A DNA stretch of 64,000 bases, from the NCBI RefSeq assembly GCF_050003625.1, contig NC_134397.1, positions 72,829,551-72,893,550 on the forward strand, read 5' to 3'. Below the pieces are notes generated by a model. The model was not told where the DNA came from and ran no database searches. It saw nothing but the letters and a program-made list of their open reading frames with translations. The position numbers were made by a program, and so were the translations under genes. This DNA comes from Haematobia irritans. Taxonomy: Eukaryota > Arthropoda > Insecta > Diptera > Muscidae. Every line of letters starts with the position of its first letter. Within the stretch, counting starts at the first letter, position 1. Of this stretch, positions 54,246-64,000 are shown piece after piece.

Positions 54246-54407
54246 CTGAAAAAAACACATACCCGGTTCCAAAGATTTTGTCTTTACACTAATGATTTAA
54301 AATAGAAAAGTCTTCAAATATAGGCTAAGACTTAATGTGAGTATTTAGCATTTTTAAATTGTTTTGGAATAGATGAAACATTTTTTACTTTGAAATATCC
54401 CCCGTTA
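54246..54407 (+). repeat. CAC-2 family fragment
   Basis: CACTGAAAAAAACACATACC start and AAAGATTTTGTCTTTAC, as in other CAC-2 pieces; only the left part is present. Confidence 0.5.
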
Positions 54408-55391
54408 CACTGAAAAAACAGTGGAAAAATTTTGGTTAATTGTAGAAAATTTTGATAATTTTTAGAAAATTTTAACTAAAACAGTATTACAAACGCTGAC
54501 ATCACGCCGAGATCACAAATATAAGTAAATAGTTTTCTATAAAATCAAGAAAATTTATTAGACATAATTAATTTGTTTCACTTGTTAAAGAAAATTTTGT
54601 AGTTTGAAGGAAAAAATTGGAGTTCAAAATTACAAGAATGTTTTTAGTGCCATACGAAGATCAAGATAAGCGCATTTGTGGTAAAATTTCTAAAATTATA
54701 GAAATAACACTGAAAAAAAAAATCATGTCCGGTTCTAATGATTTTGTCTTTACTTTAACAAGTAAGGATACTTTTAAGACACAATTCTCTTGTAAATTTA
54801 AGTTTTGTGTACTTGATTCTAGGAAGCAAATTTTAATTTTTCACTTTTTTACCTTTTTTCTTCATATGCTATCAAAGACAATTAAAAACGAGTTAACGAC
54901 AACTTTATTTTCTAAATTCAGACTAGACTTCCAGTAGAAATTATGCTATGTTTCAAGTAAAAACGTCTTTAAAATAAAGAGTTGAAAAACATGTCCTATA
55001 TTTTAACGATTTTTTGCTTTGTAGTCAAGATGCAAAAAGACAACAAATTTCATTAAATTCAAAGAATTTTTCTGAATTATTAAAGTCAAGTTGACCTTAG
55101 CCCAAACATTTTTTCTTTCATGTTATGATAGCCATTTTTAAGTACAATCACTTAATTATAAGGACAATACGACTTCATTGAAAAGTTTATTGACTTTTGG
55201 ACAAGGAAAAAAACTGTATATTAGAGAAATGCGTCTTCTATGCTAAGCAAAATTGGCATTCGTATTTTTAGCGCATTTAACTAACGTAAACAAACAATTA
55301 TTAGAATAAAGGAAACTTTCTCTAAACATAACAATTCCATTAACTAAAATCACGTTAAACTGACTTTAGTGAAATAAGGGGTTTACTTGTG
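54408..55391 (+). mobile_element. CAC-1 element with a nested CAC-2-type insertion
   Basis: TA on both sides (54406-54407, 55392-55393). Outer parts match 30191-30706 (AAACGCTGACATCACGCCG; TTTAACTAACGTAAAC). Between about 54708 and 55270 lies a second element starting CACTGAAAAAAAAAATC. The open frame at 54617-54937 crosses the junction and is not a gene. Confidence 0.75.
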
Positions 55392-55393
55392 TA

Positions 55394-55766
55394 TAATTTG
55401 GATTTTTAAGCTAACATTTGTTTATACGTGAATAGCTTTATTAAAGTACCTCTGAAAGAGAATGAAAAGGCGATGAGATCAATATCCTAATTTTAATTTT
55501 ATTGATCCGAGATTTGAAGCCAGATAGGTCTCGAGAAAATGTCTTTACTTTAAAAATGTCTTTATTATTCCTTAAGGGAAGGTCAAAATCTTTGGATCCA
55601 AGTAATTTGTTTTTAGTGTAGGTTCACTTGTTTTGAATGCCATTGAAAACGAAGCACAATTCCATAAAGTAAATTGGGGTTTATTTTCATAATGCAAATG
55701 AGCCTCAACAATAAAATTTTGGTACTTAAAAACAAAAACAAAAAAAAAAAAAACACAAACAAAAAC
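55394..55766. other. CAC-2-like debris and A-rich spacer
   Basis: Contains GATCCGAGATTTGAAGCCAG and GAAGGTCAAAATCTTTGGAT, the reverse of CAC-2 text near 34040-34135; then an A-rich run at 55729-55753. Confidence 0.45.
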
Positions 55767-56830
55767 AAGTATATAGGGCCGTAAGTTTGGCCGGGCCGAA
55801 TCTTATGTACCCTCTAGAGCTCGACCGAAGAATTGGCTTCGGCATTCGGCCAAAAATCGATAATCGGCCACGAATCGGCCTTCGGCGTCCAGATGCCGAT
55901 CAACCGAAGCTTTTTGAATAATTTATTTGATATTGATTGATGATTTGATTGAACAAATAAAACGTAAAAAAAATTATAAAAAATTTTTTTTTTTCATTAT
56001 ACTCATAATATCAAACTGCTGGAGTGAATTACCTTTTATTGTTGAATTTATGCATTTGCTAAAAAAAAAAAAAACTAATATTGAACTAAAACACACCAAA
56101 TTTCTTTAAGTACAAATTTGAGGAAAATAATCGGCTTTTATTGCTTTTTTGCTTTTCGGCTTTTATTGCTTTTTAGCCGAACATCGGCTTCGGCCAAAAA
56201 ACCCGCTTCGGTCGAGCTCTAGTACCCTCCACCATGGATTGCATAAAAACTGATACTAAAGGCTGAAATCCACAATCGAATTACTTGGGTTGTGGTAACA
56301 CTTGCCGATGGCAACGTATATTTAAGATTCCTAACATTGTCTTCTAAATTGTGTGTTAGTCCATTCGTGGTATATGTTAGACAAACAAGGCAGAATACAC
56401 ACCTATATAATTTCAGTTCTTGACCGGTATGTATAAGGAAGTCTATAAATAATTACGGACCGATATTAACGAAATCTAACTCAACGTACAAAAATGTAAT
56501 CGATTCGGATGAAATTAGCTCTTCCAAGAGGTTCTTGAGATCAAATCTGGGGATCGGTTTATATGGAAGCTATATATAATTATGCATGGTTGTTGCAGGC
56601 AATATATAACTCAACGTAAAAAAACTTAAACCTGATCGAATGAAATTTGCTCCTCCAAGAGGCTCCAGAGGTCAAATCTGGGGATCGGTTTATATGGGGG
56701 CTATATATAATTATGAACCGATATGAACAAATTTTTGCATGGTTGTTAGTGGCCATATACTAACTCAACGTACAAAATTTAAATCGAATCGGATGAAATT
56801 TGCTAATCCAAGAAAATACGGATTTCAAAT
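55767..56830 (+). mobile_element. HINE subfamily A, 5' part, with a hAT MITE in its head
   Basis: Head AACAAGTATATAGGGCCGTA, GGCCGGGCCGAA, TACCCTC; after the MITE it resumes TACCCTCCACCATGGATTGC and goes on into 153-bp unit text to about 56830. The 3' end is missing. Confidence 0.75.
55815..56221. mobile_element. hAT MITE, family TAGAGCTCG, 407 bp
   Basis: Perfect 16-bp inverted repeat: TAGAGCTCGACCGAAG at 55815-55830 and its complement at 56206-56221. Perfect 8-bp duplication GTACCCTC at 55807-55814 and 56222-56229. GGCTTCGGC and CGGCC words recur inside near both ends. Removing it restores the HINE head. Non-coding. Confidence 0.95.
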
Positions 56831-56904
56831 CTGTGCAGTTCAGAACGAAACATAGCCACATTCGGGAGTTTTACACGTTCTAGAGTGATAGTCTTTTGTT
56901 TTTA

Positions 56905-58497
56905 CACCCTCCACCATAGGATGGGGGCTATATTAACTTTGTCATTCCGTTTGTAACATATCGATATATTGCTCTAAGACCCCATAAAGTATATATATAT
57001 ATATTCTGGGTCGATCAAAGCATGTCCGTCCGTCTGTTGAAATCACGCTAACTTCCGAATGAAACAAGTTATCGACTTGAAACTTGGCAAAAGTAGTTGT
57101 TATTAATGTAGGTCGGATGGTATTGCAAATGGGCCATATCGGTCAACTTTTACGTATAGCCCCCATATAAACGGACCCCCAAATTTGGCTTGCGATCGCT
57201 CTAAGAGAAGCAAATTTCATCCGATCCGGCTGAAATTTGGTACATGGTTTTAGTATATGGTCTCTAACAACCATGCAAAAATTGGTCCATATCGGTCCAT
57301 AATTACATATTGCCCCCATATAAACCGATCCCCCGATTTGGCTTGCGGAGCCTCTAAGAGAACCAAATTTCATCCGATCCGGCTGAAATTTGGTACATGG
57401 TGTTAGTATATGGTCTCTAACAACCATGCAAAAATTGGTCCACATTGGTCCATAATTATATATAGCCCCCATATAAACCGATCCCCCGATTTGGCTTGCG
57501 GAGCCTCTAAGAGAAGCAAATTTCATCCGATCCGGCTGAAATTTGGTACATGGTATTGGTATATGTTCTCTACTGACCATGCAAAAATTGGTCCACATCG
57601 GTCCATAATTAATATAGCCCCCATATAAACCGATCCCCCGATTTGGCTTGCTGAGCCTCTAAGAAACGAAAATTTCATTCGACCTAGCTGAAATTTGGTA
57701 CATGGTGTTGGTATATGTTCTCTAATGACCGTGCAAAAATTGGTCCATAGCGGTCCATAATTATATATAGACCCCATATAAATCGATTCCCAGATTTGTC
57801 CTCCGGAGCCTCTTGGAGGAGCAAAATTCATCCGATCCGGTTGAAATTTGCAACGTGGAGTTAGCATAAGGCCGCTAATATCCATGCCAAAATATGTCCA
57901 TAGTTATATATAGCCGATCCCCAATCATATATAGTTATATATAGCCGATCTATAGTTCTATATAGCCGGTCTATAGTTATATATAGCCGATCCCCAATCA
58001 CACAAAAATTGGTCCATATCGGTTCATATTCATTGTTGCCACTCGAGCCAAAAATAATCTACCAAAATTTTATTTTTATGGAAAACATTTTGTCAAAATT
58101 TTATTTCTATAGAAAATTTTGTAAAAATTGTATTTCTATAGAAAATTTTGTCAAAATTTTATTTCTATAGAAAATTTTTTCCACATTTTATTTCTATAGA
58201 AAATTTTTTCCAAATTTTGTCAAAATTTTATTTCTATAGAAAATTTAAACTTAATTATATACGTATTTAATCGGCCTTTTTTAGTTTAATATATACTATG
58301 TATGGACTACCTTGTAATTTAGAAGACGGTGTTAGGAAGTTTTAAGATACCTTGCCATCCGCAAGTGTTACCGCAACCCAAGTAATTCGATTGTGGATGA
58401 CAGTCTTCAGTAGAAGTTTCTACGCAATCCATGGTGAAGGGTAAATAAGCTTCGGCCTGGCCGAACTTACGGCCGTATATACTTGTTTGTCATTATA
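56905..58497 (-). mobile_element. HINE subfamily A, reverse copy
   Basis: Starts (as its 3' end) with ACACCCTCCACCATAGGATG, then TTGTCATTCCGTTTGTAACA, (TA)n, CATGTCCGTCCGTCTG; 153-bp unit word AACCGATCCCCCGATTTGG at 57323 and 57476. The head is at 58497 (reverse of AACAAGTATATACGGCCGTA). An R29 fragment is inserted near 58030-58255, and GCCGATCCCCAATCA-type short repeats lie at 57910-58000. Confidence 0.8.
58030..58255 (-). mobile_element. R29 element fragment
   Basis: Right end in reverse (TTGCCACTCGAGCCAAAAAT, AATCTACCAAA) and a few 29-bp units; the other end is missing. Confidence 0.75.
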
Positions 58498-58894
58498 CTC
58501 GTATATTTTCATCGATCGATTTTCCCAAATTTGGCCATAATACTCTAATTAATAACCAATGTTGGTCAAGTTTCAAATTTAGATGTATTAGCCGATCGTA
58601 TTTAGATTTACATGTAGCTCTTACATAAATCTATTGCCCTATTTTCAGAAATTTGGATTTATTACCCACACTAATTGAGCGATTTCCTCTTTTTTAATAA
58701 TGGATTCAATATTAGTGGCATACTAACTCTACAGTTTCAGAATCAACTATAGCTCCTAATATCAGACATTTCTGTTCAGATTGTGATAAAAGTCCCATAA
58801 CAATGTACACCTTAATGTTCTTAAATATGCAAATGCGGGTTTTCCCCAAACCTATACCATTGATATCCCACAAATAATGTTTACTAATTCAGTA
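58498..58894. other. unassigned spacer
   Basis: AT-rich; the first part resembles HINE-like text (TTGGTCAAGTTTCAAATT), no clear element. Confidence 0.35.
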
Positions 58895-59869
58895 CACGGT
58901 TGAAAAAGACTGTTTTTCATATGTTTGGCTATAAACATTATATGTTTGGAACACAAATTTTTAAACACAATATTTTTGAGTGCAAGCATATAATGTTCAT
59001 AAACTAGCATAGCATGTTTGGGACATATATGTTAATATGTTAGAACATATTATGTTTGGGACATAAAATGTTTGTAAATATAATATGCTTGAATGCAAAC
59101 ATATATTAATTTAGAAATAGCCTATAAACATATATGTGTTTAGTAGCTTGGAGCGCTATTTAACAGGGAGCGATATTGAATTAAGTTGGTGGTTGTTGCT
59201 TGTTATTACAAAATTAACATTTTATTTTTCCTTGGTCAATTGATCAGCTACTTCTTTGATCCTTACAAACTGTGTGGTCCGCTGTTCGAATCCCCGTCCG
59301 GCAAAAGGTAAAATTAAAATAAAAAAAATCATAAAATTGAATAATTTCTTCTACAATGTTTGTATTACAGAAAAAGGTGCTAAGAACTAAAAAATCTCGT
59401 GGAAGTGAGAAAGATGTCAGGGAATATACAATTGGGCAGAAACAAAATTTTGAGCATTCAGGTCGAAAACCTATGTTGTTATCACCTATATTTCCTGTTT
59501 ATTTTCATAATTTATAATGATTGTAAATATATAAATAAATAAATAAAATTTTGAGCAAAATATTGTTTGGGAGATTTTTTTAAGCATATAATATTTTTGG
59601 GTGCAAAATGCTTCCAAACATATTATATGGTCACATAATAACATATTGTTTTTTGGAAGACAACATTATTGAATTTGGATGCAAAAATACAAAATGTTTG
59701 GAACTTAGACTACCCAAACATATATTGTTTAGACCAATATGCTTTCAAACATATTATATATTGGTAGAGATCAAACATATAAATGTTTGGGTAATACCCA
59801 AAAATGTATATGCTTGAAGCAAAAAATGTTTGGAAGTATATGTTACAGAAGCGATTTTTTGTGAGGGTG
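58895..59869 (+). mobile_element. R3 element, cleanest copy (975 bp)
   Basis: Ends CACGGTTGAAAAAGACTG and GATTTTTTGTGAGGGTG, TA on both sides (58893-58894, 59870-59871). Arms rich in ATGTTTGG words. The middle holds TTGATCCTTACAAACTGTG, GTTCGAATCCCCGTCCGGC (B-box), then the SINE2 body (GGTGCTAAGAACTAAAAAA, GTGAGAAAGATG) and AAAACCTATGTTGTTA. Open frame 59608-59817 is not a gene; it recurs as a fixed part of the family (32579-32788). Confidence 0.85.
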
Positions 59870-59871
59870 TA

Positions 59872-59939
59872 GGTGCTGTAGGGTATGATATAGTAGGCCC
59901 CGCCCGACTTTCTACTTTACTTAGTTGTTATTTAAAACA
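59872..59939 (-). repeat. HINE subfamily B head fragment
   Basis: Reverse of the head at 14682: GGGTATGATATAGT, GGCCCCGCCCGACTTTC, CTTAGTTGTT. Confidence 0.7.
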
Positions 59940-60145
59940 TTAATTGCGTTTTGCAATCAACATCAATTAAATTTTTAATTGAATCAATTAATTTTTTAAT
60001 TTGCTATTGTAATAAATTTTTTACTCAAGTATTTTTTATGGCCAATTAAAACTGTGATGGATACTATCATTTTCGTGATTGAAGAAATTTCAATTAAAAA
60101 ATTAATTGAATCAAAAAATTTCGTGATTGAATCAGAAAAATTGAG
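59940..60145. repeat. L-family AATTAATT repeat
   Basis: Alternating AATTAATTTT and CAATTAAAAAATTAATTG with GATACTATCATTTTCGTGAT, as at 37225-37500. Confidence 0.55.
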
Positions 60146-61440
60146 TGTGCACTTAGCTATAAGGACAGAACGATCTCTATGAAAAGTTTATAGATTTTTG
60201 GACAAAGAAAAAAATTTTATATCAAAGAAATGTGTCTTCTATCTCAAGTAAAATTCGCATTCGTATTAGAAGAACATGAAATCCTTGGCCTCACGACAAA
60301 TTTTGTTTTTTCAGTGTAGGTTTAATAGCATGTGAATAGTAGACTTAAATTTAGTCTTTAGGGATACATATTTTTCCTTTTCAATGAAATTACGACATGT
60401 CTAATCCGCTAATCTTATGCAAAGCAACGTGATATATTACACAAATCTTTTGCAATTTTCTTCACAAAAAAAAAAAAAAAAAAACAGAAAAAGAAACAAC
60501 TTTACCATATATAATCACTCACATATGGCTCATGATGAATGAATGAATGGATGAATCGATAATGCACCATTGTATGAATTTCCTTTATGAACTGGCAAAC
60601 GGAGAACATTTTAAATTCCCCATAGTCACATTTCCATTTGTTTAGCTATTATTTTAGCAAATAGATATCGTTTTTTGCCAATTGAAGAATTTTGCCACTC
60701 TATGTGTCTGCCATTGAAGAGAAATCCTTTTCATAGCAATCCCTAGATGACATATGGATGTTGTTGTTGTTTTTGTTGTTGTTGCTGATTGTTGTTCTTT
60801 TATCCAAGTAAGTATCTGGTATCCAGCTGTTTTTTGTTTTCTAGAACTTCTTTCAAGACAAAGCCCAAGGAGTTTGGGTAGTGTCATATACATGAGCGAG
60901 CAACAGTGTCATCCCAAATCTAGTTATGATTGAACAATGTGTCAACAAAATAGATATGAACCTTTTTTTCCGAATGTGTCCCTTTCTCAAATGGGACACT
61001 GCAGGCATGTGTAGACATCTGTTTCTGTTTGAATAACGAAATAAGAATTTGAATTATAACGAGAGTGTATTTGGACTATAAGTCGGTCGGTCGGTTGAAT
61101 AATATTAAATAAAACAAATTTAAATCATCGATTTGTATGTATGTATTTCTTGATGAAATCTTCTGCTAATGAAAACTGAGAATCTTTTTTTTAGATTTTT
61201 TGAGGTTGAGTGGTGGTCATGGTACATGACATTTTTGGTTGCCTCCGGGGTATTCATGCAGATGTCACATACTAGTTTATGACATGGGCGAATGTAGCCA
61301 GCAGTTTGAACATCAAATATGCTTTAATTTATAAGCTCAAAAGTGGCATTTGGAATTCCCCTAAGGATTTCATAAACCTAATAGTAAACAAGTATGTATG
61401 TATATGTGGTCAAAAGTTCAACCAAGCCAAATCATCACCT
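60146..61440. other. CAC-2 debris then low-repeat DNA
   Basis: 60146-60310 repeats text of 18964-19320. From 60310 on no repeat family is recognised; (TTG)n at about 60757-60785. No exon could be defended. Confidence 0.4.
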
Positions 61441-61673
61441 TAAATTAACTGAAAGATTGAATCTTTAGATTTAAGATAATAACGCTTCAAATATAGGCTA
61501 AGGCATATTTTGAGAAGTTTTCATCTTCGGTGTAAAGTCTTTTGGGAATTAAGAAATCATTTTTGGAATTAAGAAAGCAAATTGTGTCCTAAATTTAATG
61601 AAACAATTTTTTGAAACAAAGATTATAAACTTTCTTTTAATTAAAATAGCATTATTTTAAAGGAATTTGTTTT
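61441..61673 (+). repeat. CAC-2 fragment; empty site for CAC-4
   Basis: Contains GTCCTAAATTTAATGAAACA and GAAACAAAGATTATAAAC, the uninterrupted form of the site filled at 35673-36783. Confidence 0.7.
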
Positions 61674-61675
61674 TA

Positions 61676-62939
61676 ACAGGTTGGCTGATAAGTCCACGGT
61701 CTAACAAAGAAAAACACATTTTTTTGTCAAAATTCGTTTTTATTATTCAACATAGTTCCCTTCAAGAGCGATACAACGATTATAACGACCTTCTAATTTT
61801 TTGATACCATTTTGGTAGTACTCCTTCGGTTTTGCCTCAAAATAGGCCTCAGTTTCGGCGATCACCTCTTCATTGCAGCCAATTTTTTTCCCTGCGAGCA
61901 TCCTTTTGGGGTCTGAGAACAAGAAAAAGTCGCTGGAGAATACGGTGGGTGGCGAAGCAATTCGAAGCCCAAATCATGAATTTTTGCCATCGTTCTGAAT
62001 GACTTGTGGCACGGTGCGTTGTCTTGGTGGAACAACACTTTTTTCTTCTTCATATGGGACCGTTTTGCCGCGATTTCGACCTTCAAACGCTCCAATAAGC
62101 CATATATTGATGGGTTTTCCCTTCTCAAGATAATCGATAAAAATTATTCCATGCGCATCTCAAAAAGCAGAGGCCATTACTTTGCCAGCGGACTTTTGAG
62201 TCTTTCCACGCCTCGGAGACGGTTCACCGGTCGCTGTCCACTCAGCCGACTGTCGATTGGATTCAGGAGTGTAATGATGGAGCCATGTTTAATCCATTGT
62301 CACATATAGACGGAAAAACTCGGGTGTATTACGAGTTAACAGCAGCAAACACCACTCAGAATCATCAACACGTTGTTGTTTTTGGTCAAATGTGCGCTCG
62401 CGCGGCACCCATTTTGCACAGAGCTTCCGCATATCCAAATATTGATGAATGATATGACCAACACGTTCATTTGATATCTTTAAGGCCTCTGCTATCTCGA
62501 TCAACTTCATTTTACGATCATTCAAAATCATTTTGTGGATTTTTTTGATGTTTTCGTCGGTAACCACCTCTTTCGGGCGTCCACTGCGTTCACCGTCCTC
62601 CGTGCTCATTTTACCACGCTTGAATTTTGCATACCAATCAATTATTGTTGATTTCCCTGGGACAGAGCCCGGAAACTCATTATCAAGCCAAGTTTTTCCA
62701 CCGTATTTTTGCCCTTCAGAAAACAGTGTTTTATCAAAACACGAAATTCCTTTTTTCCATTTTTTTCACAATAACAAAAGTTGCTTCACAAAAGACGCTC
62801 TATCTCACAAACTAATTGACTTACAGACGTCAAATTTTGACACGAATCATTTGAAGGTTGGTACTGTATAAAAATAATATACATTTAATACTAGCGACGC
62901 CATCTATGTGTCAGACCGGGGACTTATCAGCCAACCTGT
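61676..62939 (-). mobile_element. mariner element, irritans subfamily (Himar1-like), copy B
   Basis: 1264 bp, TA at 61674-61675 and 62940-62941. Ends ACAGGTTGGCTGATAAGTCC on both sides (plus strand left; reverse complement right). Confidence 0.96.
61743..62760 (-). pseudogene. Himar1-like mariner transposase, inactive (copy B)
   Basis: ATG at 62760 followed by the same 6-A run as copy A, so the frame breaks at the same codon. There is a 4-base loss near the start of the DNA-binding domain. Homology then runs in one frame 62609-62289 (STEDGERSGRPKEV, ALKISNERVGHIIHQY) until a stop replaces the Glu of TMDE. Later, LLERLKVEIAAKRSHMKKKKV and HQDNAPCH keep the second catalytic Asp. A deletion in SPDLAPSD changes the frame before the third one. 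Inactive by several lesions, different from those in copy A except the first. Confidence 0.95.
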
Positions 62940-62970
62940 TATATTGGCGAGATCTAGCCCATATCGCCAC

Positions 62971-63454
62971 CAGAGAACGGCTGCGATCTACCGCAACCGA
63001 CCAGTGTATTTAGTAAACACCAATATTTGCAATCTTAAAACACCAATTGGTAAAAAAAAATTCAACCACTAATATCCAATGCAACCGACGACTGTCGGTG
63101 TTTGTTAGTATGAGTGTTGGTCTCTCGAAAACACCGTAGTAAAGCAATCACACAAATTGGTTACCCATATCTCAGCAATTTGGTATTCTCTTATTTGGTA
63201 CTCTCTCAATTCTCTTGAGCTAATGCCAATTGCTGGTAATTGTTGTTTTTTGTATACCGAGAGTTGTTACGATGTCGATTGGTTTAAGATTGCAAGACAC
63301 TGCATACGAACATTGTTATATACTAATGTTGTTTTTATTCTCGCATTTGTATCAATTGAAAAGATCGCATGGTAATTGGTGTCTTACTCACTGCCACCGA
63401 CATTTTGTGGGTATGATTGCATTACGAAAAAAAGCCACCGGTTGCAGTTCTCTG
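62971..63454 (+). mobile_element. hAT MITE, family CAGAGAAC, copy 2
   Basis: 484 bp; perfect 8-bp duplication ATCGCCAC (62963-62970 and 63455-63462). Starts CAGAGAACGGCTGCGATC and ends GGTTGCAGTTCTCTG. The interior matches the copy at 2928 in reverse (GGTGTTTGTTAGTATGAGTG, CTGCCACCGACATTTTGTGG). Open frames at 63157-63556 overlap it and are not genes. Confidence 0.93.
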
Positions 63455-63471
63455 ATCGCCACTGCTAAGTA

Positions 63472-63580
63472 CACGCAGAGAAGTAACATGATTGTCACGA
63501 TCATATTCGAAGAGCAACATAATATGATAGGCGCTATTTTTGCGGCGACCATGTAACATTTTCACCTGCACCATTTTAAG
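63472..63580 (-). repeat. CAC-4 element end, partial copy
   Basis: CACGCAGAGAAGTAACATGA, then ATCATATTCGAAGAGC and AACATAATATGATAGGCGC: the reverse of the right end of 35673-36783. Confidence 0.75.
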
Positions 63581-63583
63581 AAA

Positions 63584-64000
63584 ACAAGTATATACAACAG
63601 TAAGTTCGGCCGGGCCGAATCTTAAATACCCACCACCACGAATCAAATATTATAGTTCCTTTCAAATTTCAGATGGGTTTGATGACAGATATTCTCCCAA
63701 GCAGATCAGTCCAATCAGTACGCTTCCCGAAGAAAAATTTAAAGATTCTACCTACGAAGACTAGGTCAGATTCTGGATTTGTAAGAACCAATTTTGTTTG
63801 AGTGTGCAAGAAAATGATGAAATAAAGTCTTGATTTAAAATCTAAGATCTGTAGATTTTTAACGCCACTATTTAAATGATTACGAGAAGTAAAAAATGGA
63901 AATTTTACTTTCAGTTTCAAGGAATTTTCATGATCAGCCCCGCCTGCTATACCCTCAAGAAGTTAAATCAGTCTATTTGGAGGCTTTACCAAATGGACCG
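63584..64000 (+). mobile_element. HINE head, subfamily A-like, running to the window edge
   Basis: AAAACAAGTATATACAACAG, GGCCGGGCCGAATCTTAA, TACCCACCACCACG. Later text is not the 153-bp unit of subfamily A, so this may be another subfamily or a truncated copy; a subfamily B head piece in reverse (CAGCCCCGCCTGCTATACCC) is at about 63936. Confidence 0.6.

Noticed and set aside
62004..62871. Plus-strand frames at 62004-62309 and 62533-62871
   Set aside because: They are the opposite strand of the mariner transposase in copy B.

Overview
The window is dipteran nuclear DNA: very AT-rich, with no bacterial-style gene packing, and built almost entirely from nested transposable elements. Two decayed mariner copies (52225-53521 and 61676-62939) have the ends and reading frame of Himar1, the irritans-subfamily mariner first described from the horn fly. 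With the other fly-type repeats, this points to a muscid fly, most likely Haematobia irritans or a close relative. I found no exon of a host gene that I could defend; the window is probably intergenic or lies inside very large introns.

Layout. 1-10 kb: an internally deleted Transib element with RSS-like ends (1600-2731), a hAT MITE (2928-3405), several AT-rich repeats and a first 29-bp minisatellite array (6843-7545). 10-17 kb: a 202-bp Tc1/mariner MITE and two Helentron/mini-me-like interspersed elements (called HINE here), whose centres are tandem arrays of 153-bp units; tRNA-derived SINE pieces, one of them split by a 5'-truncated Jockey-type LINE. 17.1-18.96 kb: almost pure (AAATT)n. 20.8-26.7 kb: a HINE broken by a LINE with two ORFs (21001-25738, 11-bp target duplication) and by SINEs. 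28-36.8 kb: more HINEs, SINEs and a family of short elements with CAC termini and 2-bp target duplications. 37.8-49.2 kb: about 5 kb of 29-bp arrays inside elements with CACGGTTGCCAC ends, and an intact DD37E transposase gene (42528-43532). 49-52 kb: LINE debris, including a 404-bp tandem duplication. 52-64 kb: the two Himar1-like copies, another pair of HINEs with a hAT MITE inside, a 975-bp CAC element carrying a tRNA-like segment, and a second copy of the first hAT MITE.

How the parts relate. The 4.7-kb LINE and the tRNA-derived SINE share the same 3' end of about 75 bp, ending in (TAACC)n, so the SINE is very probably moved by that LINE's reverse transcriptase. The HINE 153-bp period is the same in three diverged subfamilies. 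The copies in this window date one another through nesting, and several insertions can be checked against an unfilled paralogous site within the window. Only the DD37E transposase looks potentially functional; the LINE keeps its RT and RNase H residues but has lost most of its endonuclease in frame.
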